Shown here: positions 47,129 through 55,967 of the stretch, in pieces
Layout of the letters: every line of letters starts with the position of its first letter
Numbering within the stretch: the stretch's first letter is position 1
Source of the DNA: Modestobacter sp. VKM Ac-2982
GTDB lineage: Bacteria > Actinomycetota > Actinomycetes > Mycobacteriales > Geodermatophilaceae
Reading direction: 5' to 3'
Assembly: GCF_026967935.1 (NCBI RefSeq)
Contig: NZ_JAPVBL010000001.1
Coordinates: forward strand, 974,082 to 1,038,081
DNA length: 64,000 bases
The notes under the pieces: generated by a model
What the model saw: the letters and a program-made list of their open reading frames with translations, nothing else
Databases searched by the model: none
What the model was told of the DNA's origin: nothing
Made by a program: the position numbers and the translations under genes

Positions 47129-48642
47129 CGAATCTCCACCTCGCTCCGGCCTGCGCTCACCAGGGCGTCCCACAGCTCACGGGCGTAGTCATCCCACGTC
47201 CGGGGTGGCCGGCGGGAGGCCTGGAGACGGAGCTCGGCGATCAGGTCGTCGTCCGTGAGCAGACGCCTCATCTGCGCGGCGATCGCGAGGTCGTCGCGTG
47301 GGTCGACGACCACCGCACCACCCTCCTCGGCCAGCTCGCGGGTGCTCCCGAAGTCACTGGTCAGGCAGGGGGTGCCGCAGGCCAGGGACTCGGCGACGGG
47401 CAGCCCGAAGCCTTCGTGCAGGGAGACGAACACGGAGAACCTCGCGCGGCGCATCGTCCGCCACAGCTCCGCATCGGAGATCGCGGTGCGGCGTCGGACC
47501 GGTCGGCCCGCGGACCGCAGCCGGTTGAGCAGGTCGTCGAACTCGGTCACCCAGCCGCTGCCACCGACGAACTCGACCTGGAACCGGAGCCCGGTGCGCC
47601 AGAGCCGCTCGGCGGCGTGCAGGACGGCGAGCTGGTTCTTGCGCGGCTCGAAGCTGCCGATGCAGAGCACGAGCGGCGGGTCGAGCTGAGCGGTCGGCTC
47701 ACCGGCGGGCACCTCGACGGGGAGAGCGCACTCGGTCACGACCGGACCGGGGAGCCCCTGCGCGGCGAGCATGTCACCGAAACCACGGAACTCACCGGTG
47801 GCCGCGGCACTGATGCCGGCCACCCGGGATGCGTGCTTGACCGTCTCAAGGTAGCGCATGAAGCGGTCGGGCAGCTGGGTCTGGATGAGGTCGGGGCTGA
47901 TGGCGGGGATGCAGTCGTAGCCGATGAGGTTCACGGTGTTCCCGGAGAAGCGCGCCGCCGCCGCCAGGGCCGGGCAGTGGGTGGGGGAGGGGTTCTCCGG
48001 CAGGAGCACCGAGGAACGCCAGGGCACGACCAGCCGCTGACGTTCCGCCGGTGGGGTGCCGTCCGGTGGGGGGACCGTGCGTCCCCAGCGGAGGACCCGG
48101 TCCTCCTCGAAGTCCGCGATCCGACGCATCGCACCGCCGGCCTCGGTCCAGGCCACCAGGGTCAGGTCGTGCGCCTGCGCCCAGCGGGGCACCGTCTCCC
48201 GGACCACGCGCTGGATCCCGGTGTGCAGGTTGTAGCGGGCGCTGAAGTCGACGTCGACCACTACGGCGTCGGCGACGACGTCCATCTCGACGTCGGCCGC
48301 GCCGGCGTGCCACGCGGCCGCGTGCCCCGCCTCGAGCAGCCAGCGGCTGAACTCCGCCGCGTTCATCAGGTCTCGGGCCCGGAGGGCGCCCAGGACCTCG
48401 TCGGACCCGGGCATGGCGCCGCCCATCGCGGTGAGTAGCAACCAGAGCGCCTCGGTGCCGAGCTGCGCATGGACGTGCTCGACGAGTCGGCCGTACAGCT
48501 CCGACGTCGCCACCGCGGGGTCGACCGCCCGGCTCGCCGACTCCAGCCCCAGCGTCTGCGCCGTCACCTGGAGGCGCTGGTGCAGGACCGCCAGGCTCTC
48601 CTCGGCGGCCGAGACGTCGGGCAGGGCTGCCGCTGAGGTCAT
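47125..48642 (-). CDS. Long GT4 glycosyltransferase, cassette 1, type B
   Basis: About 505 aa. The N-terminal domain carries VVVDVDFSARYNLHTGIQRV and VRETVPRWAQAHDL. FSGNTVNLIGYDCIPAISPD and KHASRVAGISAAATGEFRGF follow, then the GT4 donor domain with IGSFEPRKNQLAVLHAAERL and EX7E HEGFGLPVAESLACGTP. ATGA overlaps on both sides tie it to the FkbM gene before it and the type A GT after it. A second ATG two codons upstream is possible. Pairs with the type B gene of cassette 2. Confidence 0.85.
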   Translation of the reverse strand: MTSAAALPDVSAAEESLAVLHQRLQVTAQTLGLESASRAVDPAVATSELYGRLVEHVHAQLGTEALWLLLTAMGGAMPGSDEVLGALRARDLMNAAEFSRWLLEAGHAAAWHAGAADVEMDVVADAVVVDVDFSARYNLHTGIQRVVRETVPRWAQAHDLTLVAWTEAGGAMRRIADFEEDRVLRWGRTVPPPDGTPPAERQRLVVPWRSSVLLPENPSPTHCPALAAAARFSGNTVNLIGYDCIPAISPDLIQTQLPDRFMRYLETVKHASRVAGISAAATGEFRGFGDMLAAQGLPGPVVTECALPVEVPAGEPTAQLDPPLVLCIGSFEPRKNQLAVLHAAERLWRTGLRFQVEFVGGSGWVTEFDDLLNRLRSAGRPVRRRTAISDAELWRTMRRARFSVFVSLHEGFGLPVAESLACGTPCLTSDFGSTRELAEEGGAVVVDPRDDLAIAAQMRRLLTDDDLIAELRLQASRRPPRTWDDYARELWDALVSAGRSEVEIR

Positions 48643-49625
48643 CGCCATCCCCGCAACCGCCGGCTCTGGACGGCCCGGAGCGGGGCCGTGACCCGCCAGG
48701 AAACGGTGGCCTGGGTGTCGGCCAACTGCTGGCGCAGCCGGACCACCTCGTGGCCCTGGGTCGCGGTACCGGCACCGGTTGCGCTCGCCCAGCGGGCCAG
48801 CACCGCCCCCCGCCACCTGATCACCTCCTGGATCAGCTCCTCGTTCTGACTCCGCAGGAGCGCCGACTCCTCGTCCCGCCGGGCCTGCAGCTGGTGGAGC
48901 TCGCTCTCCCAGACACGTTCGCGGTGGGTGATGAAGTCGTCCAGCGGGTTGGCCGGCACGCTCAGCGCCTCGCGCAGCTCCGCGGCCCGTTCCGTGGCGA
49001 CGTAGAACCGGGAGAGCCCGTCGAAGAGGCAGAACTCGTAACCGCCCGCGGTGACCAGCTCCTCCCACTCGAGGTGGGTCTGGCGCGTGCTGTTCGGCGC
49101 GGTGGCCTCCACGACCAGCACCCAGGGACGCCAGCGGCGCAGGTCGACCGTCGCCAGCACCGCACGCTCGGAGCCCTCGGTGTCGACCACCATGAAGTGG
49201 ATGTCGTCGCTCGGGGTCAGGTGCTCGGACAGCACGTCGTCCAGACGTCGGGCCGGTACTTGCGCATCGCGGGTGGCCCAGCCACTGCCGCGGTGCACTC
49301 CGGCGATCGCGTCGTCCAGGGTGGAGAGGCCGGTGCCCTCGATCACGTGCATGGTCACGGTGTCGACCGCCGCGTCGGTGATCGCCGCCTGGACCACCAC
49401 GTCGTTCGGACGCGCCTCACGGAACGCCTCGACGAACTCGGAGACCGGCTCGATCTCGATCCCGGACCAGCCGCGGTCGTAGAAGGCGCGGGTGATGGAG
49501 CCACCGACTGGGTGGTTGGCGCCCACCTCGACGTACCGGCCGGCCGGTACGTCTCGGAGGGCGCGCCACAGGACGACGTCCTCGGCGTTCTGGGCGTAGG
49601 AGACGAAGCGCTGGTCGGGAGGCAC
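48639..49625 (-). CDS. FkbM-family methyltransferase, cassette 1
   Basis: 328 aa. SAM motif I is intact in GRYVEVGANHPVGGSITRAF, with acidic IEIEPVSEFVEAF after it. The central FMVVDTEGSERAVLATVDL and PWVLVVEATAPNSTRQTHLE match FkbM enzymes that O-methylate sugars or hydroxyls. The C terminus is a coiled coil (ELHQLQARRDEESALLRSQN) ending in SWRVTAPLRAV, a tail common in glycan-locus proteins. The GTG start has TAAGAT 6 nt upstream, so this gene opens a leaderless three-gene transcript. Confidence 0.87.
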   Translation of the reverse strand: MPPDQRFVSYAQNAEDVVLWRALRDVPAGRYVEVGANHPVGGSITRAFYDRGWSGIEIEPVSEFVEAFREARPNDVVVQAAITDAAVDTVTMHVIEGTGLSTLDDAIAGVHRGSGWATRDAQVPARRLDDVLSEHLTPSDDIHFMVVDTEGSERAVLATVDLRRWRPWVLVVEATAPNSTRQTHLEWEELVTAGGYEFCLFDGLSRFYVATERAAELREALSVPANPLDDFITHRERVWESELHQLQARRDEESALLRSQNEELIQEVIRWRGAVLARWASATGAGTATQGHEVVRLRQQLADTQATVSWRVTAPLRAVQSRRLRGWR

Positions 49626-49631
49626 CTGGCG

Positions 49632-49637
49632 ATCTTA
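49632..49637 (-). promoter_or_regulatory. -10 box of the leaderless FkbM-GT-GT transcript, cassette 1
   Basis: On the minus strand TAAGAT ends 6 nt before the GTG start, within the 29-bp gap after the upstream GT4 gene. The second cassette has the same layout. Confidence 0.55.
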
Positions 49638-49654
49638 CGGTGCAGCGCCGGACC

Positions 49655-50752
49655 TCACCGGGTCTCGGCGGCGCTGCGGTAGGCGGCCAGGTGCGCCTGT
49701 GCACTGGCGCTCCAGGTGAACCGGGCTGCCTGCGCACGCCGGGTCTGCTCGTCACCGGTGGCGCTGGGCAGCCGGGTCATCGCCTCGGCCCAGGCGTCGG
49801 TGTCCTGGGTGGGCAGGAGGGTCGCCTGCCCACCCGCCACCTCGCGATGGGCCGGGATGTCACTGGCGAGCACGGGTCGCCCGGCCGCCAGCGCCTCCAG
49901 GACCGGCAACCCGAAGCCCTCGTAGTGCGAGGGCATGCAGACGGCCGCAGCGCCGGCCACCGTCGCCCGCAGCTCGGCGTCGGCCAGGTAGCCGGCCAGC
50001 ACCACCGCGTCGGGGTCCGGCGGGTCCCCCTGCCAGCGGTCACCCCAGCCGGCCGGGCCCACCAGGACCAGACGGGGGACCGACGGGTCGGCCTCCCGGG
50101 CCGCCGCATGGGCCCGCAGGAGGGTGCCCAGGTTCTTGCGTGGTTCGAGGTTGCCCATGAAGAGGAGGTACCGGCCGGGCAGGCCCAGCCGCCGACGGCT
50201 CTCCGTGTCCGGCGGGTCGGCGGCGGCCCACCGGGGGTCGACCCCGTGGTGGGCGACGACGACCCGCTCGGACGGCAGCGAGTACTCGGCTCGGATCTCC
50301 TCGGCCATCGCCTGACTGACGGCCAGCACCGTGGCGCCGCGACCCAGCGCCTGCGGCACCAGGTCGGCGTAGGCGGCGGCGTCGCCGGTGACGGTCTCCC
50401 GGTACCTGAGGTAGGCCAGGTCGTGCACGGTGACCACGCCGGCGGCCCGCGCCAGCGGTGGGAGGACGAAGTTCGTGCCGTGGAACACGTCGACCCGCCC
50501 GGTCAGGGCCTCGGCCGGGGGCCACGTCCACCGTGCCCATGCGCGCCGCAGCAGCCGGGCCGGTGCCCGCCGAGGAGCGGGCCGGGTCCGCGCCGGCAGC
50601 ACGCCGGGCACGGCACCCCGGACGCTGAACAACGTGAGCAGCACCTCCGGGCCCTCGACCAGACCGGCCAGTCCGTCCACCAGGCCGTGGACGTAGTTGC
50701 CGATGCCGCTGCGTTGGCCGAGCAGGGGAGTGGCGTCCAGGGCGATGCGCAC
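49655..50752 (-). CDS. Short GT4 glycosyltransferase, cassette 1
   Basis: 365 aa mannosyltransferase-like GT4. RIALDATPLLGQRSGIGNYV opens the acceptor domain. The donor domain has GRYLLFMGNLEPRKNLGTLL, VLVGPAGWGDRWQGDPPD and EX7E HYEGFGLPVLEALAAGRPVL. Such enzymes often use GDP-mannose or GDP-deoxymannose sugars, in keeping with the divergent dehydratase genes, but this is inference. GTG start with AGGAG close upstream. First gene of cassette 1. Confidence 0.87.
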   Translation of the reverse strand: MRIALDATPLLGQRSGIGNYVHGLVDGLAGLVEGPEVLLTLFSVRGAVPGVLPARTRPAPRRAPARLLRRAWARWTWPPAEALTGRVDVFHGTNFVLPPLARAAGVVTVHDLAYLRYRETVTGDAAAYADLVPQALGRGATVLAVSQAMAEEIRAEYSLPSERVVVAHHGVDPRWAAADPPDTESRRRLGLPGRYLLFMGNLEPRKNLGTLLRAHAAAREADPSVPRLVLVGPAGWGDRWQGDPPDPDAVVLAGYLADAELRATVAGAAAVCMPSHYEGFGLPVLEALAAGRPVLASDIPAHREVAGGQATLLPTQDTDAWAEAMTRLPSATGDEQTRRAQAARFTWSASAQAHLAAYRSAAETR

Positions 50753-50858
50753 GGGGCTCCTGTGTCAGGTGGTGGGAGGACCGGTGACTGAGGACCACGG
50801 CGTCGACACGTCCCCGTTACGCTAACCAGAGTTCCATGCCTCGAGGATTGAAGGACGT

Positions 50859-51845
50859 ATGAAGCGCGCACTCATCACCGGCGTCACCGGCCAGGACGGT
50901 CTCTACCTGTCCGAGCTCCTGCTGTCCAAGGGGTACGAGGTCTACGGCCTCATCCGCGGCCAGAACAACCCCAAGGCGGAGCTCGTCCGGCGCACCGTCC
51001 CGGGAGTGAAGCTGCTGACCGGTGACATCACCGACCTCGCGAGCCTCATCCGGGCCTTCGGCGAGGCGCAGCCCGACGAGGTCTATAACCTGGGCGCCAT
51101 CTCCTTCGTGGCGTACTCCTGGGAGAACGCCAAGCTCACGTCGGACGTCACCGGCCAGGGTGTGCTGAACGTCCTCGAGGCCACGCGGCTGTACGCGGGC
51201 GACGACATCTCCAAGGTCCGCTTCTACCAGGCGTCGAGCTCGGAGATGTTCGGCAAGGTGCAGGACGTGCCGCAGCGCGAGACCACCCTGCTGTGGCCGC
51301 GCTCCCCGTACGGCGTGGCGAAGGTGTTCGGCCACTACATGACGATCAACTACCGCGAGTCCTACGGCATGCACGCCTCGTCGGGGATCCTGTTCAACCA
51401 CGAGTCGCCCCGCCGCGGTCCCGAGTTCGTCACCCGCAAGGTGACGCAGGCGGTCGCCCGCATCTCGCTGGGTCTCCAGGACAGCATCTCGCTGGGCAAC
51501 CTCGACGCGAAGCGTGACTGGGGCTTCGCCGGCGACTACGTGGACGCCATGTGGCGGATGCTGCAGCAGGACGAGGCGGACGACTACGTCGTCGCGACCG
51601 GGGAGACCCACTCCATCCGCGAGCTGCTCGACGTCGCGTTCTCGCACGTGGGCATCGACGACTGGGAGGGGAAGGTCGTGCAAGACCCGCGGTTCTTCCG
51701 GCCGGCGGAGGTCGACCTCCTCATCGGTGACCCGACCAAGGCCCGCGAGCGGCTGGACTGGACGCCCAAGGTCGGCTTCCTTGAGCTGGTGCGGATGATG
51801 GTCGAGTCCGACGTCGCACAGCAGAAGGAGCTCGCGGGCCGGTGA
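50859..51845 (+). CDS. gmd: GDP-mannose 4,6-dehydratase
   Basis: 328 aa extended SDR. Converts GDP-mannose to GDP-4-keto-6-deoxymannose, precursor of rhamnose, fucose, perosamine or talose derivatives. The NAD-binding GVTGQDGLYLSELLL, YNLGAISFVAYSW, the catalytic Ser region ASSSEMFGK, the YxxxK pair in SPYGVAK and NHESPRRGPEFVTRKVTQAV are diagnostic for Gmd. ATG with a GAAGG site. Divergent from cassette 1; coupled to the second paralogue by a GTGA overlap. GDP-mannose would come from ManB encoded at 62 kb. Confidence 0.94.
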   Translation: MKRALITGVTGQDGLYLSELLLSKGYEVYGLIRGQNNPKAELVRRTVPGVKLLTGDITDLASLIRAFGEAQPDEVYNLGAISFVAYSWENAKLTSDVTGQGVLNVLEATRLYAGDDISKVRFYQASSSEMFGKVQDVPQRETTLLWPRSPYGVAKVFGHYMTINYRESYGMHASSGILFNHESPRRGPEFVTRKVTQAVARISLGLQDSISLGNLDAKRDWGFAGDYVDAMWRMLQQDEADDYVVATGETHSIRELLDVAFSHVGIDDWEGKVVQDPRFFRPAEVDLLIGDPTKARERLDWTPKVGFLELVRMMVESDVAQQKELAGR

Positions 51846-52831
51846 GCGCGGTCCGCGCCCTCGTCACCGGGGCCACGGGCCAGGACGGGGGTTACCTGGT
51901 CGAGCAGCTGGTGGGCCAGGGGGTCGAGGTCCACGCGCTGGTGCGTGGGGCCGGCGGTGCGTCGAGCGCCCTGAGGAGCACCGAGCTCCCGGCAGGGGTG
52001 CACGTGCACCGCGGGGACCTGACGGACGGTCTCTCCATGGACCGGCTGGTGCAGGAGCTGGAGCCCACCGAGGTGTACAACCTCGGTGGGCTCAGCTCGG
52101 TCGCGCTCTCCTGGGAGCAGCCGGCGCTGACCGCGCAGGTCAGTGGGGTCGCCGTCGGGCACCTGCTCAAGGCGTCGTACGACCTGCAGGAGCGGACGGG
52201 TGTCCCGGTGCGCTTCGTGCAGGCGTCCAGCGCAGAGATCTTCGGCCGCTCCGAACGCGTGCCCCAGGACGAGACGACCCCTGTCCGCCCGCTCTCCCCC
52301 TATGGTGCTGCCAAGGCGTACGCGCACCACCTGGTCGGGGTCTACAGGGCTCGGGGGCTGCACGCCTCCAGTTGCATCCTCTACAACCACGAGTCCCCCC
52401 GGCGGCCGCAGACTTTCGTCACCCGCAAGATCACCGTGGGAGCGGCACGTATTGCGCGGGGACTACAGGACCAGCTGGCGATGGGCAACCTCGACGCCCG
52501 CCGGGACTGGGGCTGGGCCCCGGACTACGTAGCGGCGATGACCGCGGCTGCCAGGGACGAGGCCGGCCGGGACTACGTCGTCGCCACCGGGGTCTCGCAC
52601 AGCGTCCGGGACTTCGTGGCGGCCGCGTTCGCGGCGGCGGGCATCACCGAGTGGGAGCGGCACGTCACCTTGGACCCGCGGTTCGCCCGGCCGTCGGACG
52701 CGCCCGAGCTCGTCGGGGACTCCAGCAGGGCCAGGCAGCTCCTCGGCTGGTCGCCCACGACGACCTTCCCCGAGGTCGTGACCCGGATGGTCGAGCACGA
52801 CCTGGCCCTCCTGGACGCCCAGGGCGACTGA
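51842..52831 (+). CDS. Second GDP-mannose 4,6-dehydratase-like SDR
   Basis: 329 aa. Clearly a paralogue of the preceding gene: GATGQDGGYLVEQLV, YNLGGLSSVALSWEQ, ASSAEIFGRSERVPQDETT, SPYGAAKAYAHH and NHESPRRPQTFVTRKITVGA. All catalytic residues of the SDR triad remain. It could duplicate dehydratase activity, form heteromers, or have become the 4-reductase or an epimerase of the same pathway. Retention of the HESPRR and FVTRKIT dehydratase motifs favours a dehydratase. GTGA overlap with gmd. Confidence 0.82.
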   Translation: MSAVRALVTGATGQDGGYLVEQLVGQGVEVHALVRGAGGASSALRSTELPAGVHVHRGDLTDGLSMDRLVQELEPTEVYNLGGLSSVALSWEQPALTAQVSGVAVGHLLKASYDLQERTGVPVRFVQASSAEIFGRSERVPQDETTPVRPLSPYGAAKAYAHHLVGVYRARGLHASSCILYNHESPRRPQTFVTRKITVGAARIARGLQDQLAMGNLDARRDWGWAPDYVAAMTAAARDEAGRDYVVATGVSHSVRDFVAAAFAAAGITEWERHVTLDPRFARPSDAPELVGDSSRARQLLGWSPTTTFPEVVTRMVEHDLALLDAQGD

Positions 52832-52844
52832 GCTGCGGACGTCA

Positions 52845-52886
52845 TCCCGAGTGCCACCGCCCCGTCCGGGGCGGTGGCACTCGGGA
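52845..52886. terminator. 19-bp perfect hairpin between converging gmd-like and GT4 genes
   Basis: TCCCGAGTGCCACCGCCCC pairs exactly with its complement around a 4-nt loop (GTCC), 13 bp after the plus-strand stop and 22 bp from the minus-strand stop. No T-tract. A strong bidirectional terminator candidate. Confidence 0.8.
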
Positions 52887-52908
52887 CCGTGGCGGCGATG
52901 CCTGCGGC

Positions 52909-54450
52909 TCACCAGGCGACGAGGTGGTCCCAGAGCTCGTCGGCGTAGGTGTCCCAGCCGCGGACCGGTCGCGATCTGGCGGCCCGGCTCAGCTCGGCGT
53001 GCAGCTCGTCGTCGACCAGCAGGCGGCGCATCCCGTCTGCCAGGCCGTGGTCGTCGTGCGGGTCGACCGTGAGGGCGCCGCCCCCGGCAGCCAGCTCCCG
53101 CATGCTGCCGAAGTCGGACGTGACCGCCGGCGTGCCTGCTGCCAGCGACTCCGCCACGGGCAGGCCGAAGCCCTCGTTCAGCGAGGGGAACACCGTGAAG
53201 CGAGCCAGCCGATAGGCGGCCCACAGCTGTCCGTCCGACAGCTTGCTCGCGGTGTCGACCGGCCTCCCTGACCGCTGCAGCTCACTGAGCAGGCGGGTGA
53301 AGTCGGCGCTTCCCCAGGAGTTGCCGCCGATGAAGCTCAGGCTGAACCGTTGGCCCTCGCGCCAGAGCAGCTCGGCGGCGTGCAGGACGGCGAGGTGGTT
53401 CTTCCGTGGTTCGTGGCTGCCGATCGCCAGGACCAGCGGCAGGCCGCCGATGACGAAACGCTGCCGCGCCGACGCCGTGTCGTCGTCGGTGGGGAGGGCG
53501 CCCTCCACCGGCAGCGGCACCGAGGTCACCGCAGGCCCGGACAGCCCGGTGGCCGACAACATGGCCCGCCAGCCGGAGTACTCGGTCGCCGCCGCCCCGG
53601 AGATGGCGGCGACCCGGTCGAAGTGGCGCACCGCGGCGAGGTTCCCGGCGAAGACGCCCGCGAAGCCGAGCTGGGTGGTCTCCGCTGAGGTGATCGGCAC
53701 GCAGTCGAAGCCGATCACGCCGGTCCGGTTTGTGCTGAGCTCGGCCATCGCCAGCAACCGAGCACTCCGTGGCGGTTCGGCGGCCAGTTCCGGGACCACG
53801 TAGGTGGCCCGCCACGGGACGATGACGACCGGGTCGGCCTCACCTGGTGGCCGGGGGGTGATCGGCCCGCGGTCGGCGCGGCGACGTTCGACGGCACCGC
53901 GGAGGACCCGGCGCAACTCCGTGGGGGTGAGCTCGCGCATGGCGTCGAAGCCCTCCGACCAGGACACCGGCGTGCACGTGCGCGAGCCGAGCCACCGGCG
54001 GGTGGTCTCCCGGGCGACACGCTGGATCCCGGTGGTCAGATCCGTGGACGCCGTGTGCGCCACGTCGACCAGGACCTCACCCGAGGCCAGCCGTACGTCC
54101 CAGCCGGCGCTCTCGTCGGTCGTGTGCTCGGCCACGGCGGCCCACAGCGACGCCCCGGCGTCGAACTCGCTCGCCCGGGCGACCTCCACGACGGCGTGCC
54201 GATCGGGGAGCCGCCCGGTCAGTGCGGCGAGGGTCAGCCACACGTGTGCCCGGTCGCAGTGGTCGACCACGTCGCCGAGGACGGCGCCGAGCGCGGCCGG
54301 CCGATCGATCAGGGTCGGCGTCGCCGGCGCCGCGCCGAGTGCCGTGCGGACCAGGTGCACCCTGCGGGCCCAGGCTGCCGCATGGGTGGCGGGGGACAGT
54401 GGTGGCGGCGCGGCCCGGCGCATCCGGTGCCGCTCCCTCACACGGTTCAC
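52909..54450 (-). CDS. Long GT4 glycosyltransferase, cassette 2, type A
   Basis: About 513 aa. The shared N-terminal signature reads VLVDVAHTASTDLTTGIQRV and ARETTRRWLGSRT. NRTGVIGFDCVPITSAETTQ and TEYSGWRAMLSATGLSGPAV match the type A gene of cassette 1 almost word for word, as do IGSHEPRKNHLAVLHAAELL and NEGFGLPVAESLAAG (EX7E). The GTG overlaps the stop of the upstream GT gene. Last gene of the cassette 2 transcript. Confidence 0.85.
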   Translation of the reverse strand: MNRVRERHRMRRAAPPPLSPATHAAAWARRVHLVRTALGAAPATPTLIDRPAALGAVLGDVVDHCDRAHVWLTLAALTGRLPDRHAVVEVARASEFDAGASLWAAVAEHTTDESAGWDVRLASGEVLVDVAHTASTDLTTGIQRVARETTRRWLGSRTCTPVSWSEGFDAMRELTPTELRRVLRGAVERRRADRGPITPRPPGEADPVVIVPWRATYVVPELAAEPPRSARLLAMAELSTNRTGVIGFDCVPITSAETTQLGFAGVFAGNLAAVRHFDRVAAISGAAATEYSGWRAMLSATGLSGPAVTSVPLPVEGALPTDDDTASARQRFVIGGLPLVLAIGSHEPRKNHLAVLHAAELLWREGQRFSLSFIGGNSWGSADFTRLLSELQRSGRPVDTASKLSDGQLWAAYRLARFTVFPSLNEGFGLPVAESLAAGTPAVTSDFGSMRELAAGGGALTVDPHDDHGLADGMRRLLVDDELHAELSRAARSRPVRGWDTYADELWDHLVAW

Positions 54451-55967
54451 GAGCCACCCTCTCCCTCGACCAGCCAGGTCCACAGTTCCCCGGCGTACGT
54501 GTCCCACGTGCGGACCGGGCGCTCGCCGATCTCAGCCCGGAGCCTGGCCAGCTCGTCGCGGTCGGTCAGCAGTCGGCGGAGGCCGTCACTGATCGCGTCG
54601 TCGTCCCGGGGGTCGACCATGAGGCAACCCCCCTGTTCGGCGATCTCACGCTGACTGCCGAAGTCCGTGGTGAGGACCGGCGTCCCACAGGCGAGCGCCT
54701 CGGTCACCGGCAGCCCGTACCCCTCGTGCAAGGAGAGGAAGACCGCGACGTCCGCGGCGCGCAGCTCGGCGACGAGTTCGGCGTCGCTCACCCGGCCGAG
54801 CTCCAGCAACGGTCTGCCCTGGGCGTTCAGCCGCTCGATGGCCGGCCGGAGCTGGTCCTCCGACCAGCCCGGACCACCGACCAGCCGGAGCTCGAAGTCG
54901 ATCCCCTGGCGCCACAGCCGCTCGGCTGCGTGCAGGACCGCACGCTGGTTCTTGTGCGGTTCACGACTGCCCGGGCAGACGACCACCGGGCGGGTGGTGG
55001 CAGGGTGGGAGGGAGCGCCCGAGGGTGGCAGGACCTCGGTGACCAGGCCGACGGTGCGGACCTGCGGACCGGGCAGCCCCTGAGCGCGCACCGCGTGGGT
55101 GAACCCCTCGAACTCCGCCGACGCCGAGCGGCTGATCCCGGCGATCCGGTGGACGTGCTTGACCACCGACAGGTACTGGGCGAAGGCGACTGCGTCCTGG
55201 AACGGCCGCGTGTCCGCGCTGGTGATCGGGATCATGTCGTAGCCGATGACGGACACCGTGTTGCCGGAGAAGCGCGCGAGTGCGGTCAGCGGGTCGCTTA
55301 CCCGCCCGTTGGGGACGTCGGCGAGCACGACGACGCTCTCCCAGGGGACGGTGAGCCGGATCGGTGGACCGTCCCCGTCGGGCAGCGGGTGCGTGGCACC
55401 GTGCCGGAGCGTCCGCGCGGCCTCCGGGGCGGTGAGGGTGCGGAACGTCGAGTACTCGTCGGTCCAGGCGACCGGGCGCACCACCATGCGGTCGCGGCTG
55501 GTGTCGGCCCAGCGCGGCAGCGTCTCCCGGACAACGCGGTGGATGCCGGTGTGGGTGTCATGGCGGGCCGAGAAGTCCACGTCGACGAGGACGCCACCGG
55601 CCACGACGTCCATCGGCAGGTCCAGCCGGCCGCGGCCGCGCTCGTGGAGCATCTCGGCGAGCAGGTCCGACTCGGCTTGGTGGGCCGGCAGCAGCTCGAG
55701 TCGTCGGCCGAACTCGATCACCTGCGCCGGCGTCGGGAAGGCCCCGAAGGCCGCGGTCAGCAGCAGCCAGCGGGCACCGACCCGGTCGGCCGGGCGGCAG
55801 TGCTCGACCAGCTCGGGGAGGAGCGCCGCGGTCGCAGTCCCGGGGACGGTGCTCGAGGAGGTCGTCCACTCCTCTCCGAGCAGGGTGACGGCGACCTGGG
55901 TGAGACGTTGGTCCAGGGCGGTCAACAGCCGTGCGCTGTCCAGCCCCGGCATGCGGGCGCGGGTCAT
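54447..55967 (-). CDS. Long GT4 glycosyltransferase, cassette 2, type B
   Basis: 506 aa. Signature VLVDVDFSARHDTHTGIHRV and VRETLPRWADTSRD, with RFSGNTVSVIGYDMIPITSA, KHVHRIAGISRSASAEFEGF, PGSREPHKNQRAVLHAAERL and EX7E HEGYGLPVTEALACGTP. It corresponds to the type B gene of cassette 1. ATGA overlaps the FkbM stop upstream and its own stop overlaps the next GT start, so the three genes are tightly coupled. Confidence 0.85.
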   Translation of the reverse strand: MTRARMPGLDSARLLTALDQRLTQVAVTLLGEEWTTSSSTVPGTATAALLPELVEHCRPADRVGARWLLLTAAFGAFPTPAQVIEFGRRLELLPAHQAESDLLAEMLHERGRGRLDLPMDVVAGGVLVDVDFSARHDTHTGIHRVVRETLPRWADTSRDRMVVRPVAWTDEYSTFRTLTAPEAARTLRHGATHPLPDGDGPPIRLTVPWESVVVLADVPNGRVSDPLTALARFSGNTVSVIGYDMIPITSADTRPFQDAVAFAQYLSVVKHVHRIAGISRSASAEFEGFTHAVRAQGLPGPQVRTVGLVTEVLPPSGAPSHPATTRPVVVCPGSREPHKNQRAVLHAAERLWRQGIDFELRLVGGPGWSEDQLRPAIERLNAQGRPLLELGRVSDAELVAELRAADVAVFLSLHEGYGLPVTEALACGTPVLTTDFGSQREIAEQGGCLMVDPRDDDAISDGLRRLLTDRDELARLRAEIGERPVRTWDTYAGELWTWLVEGEGGS

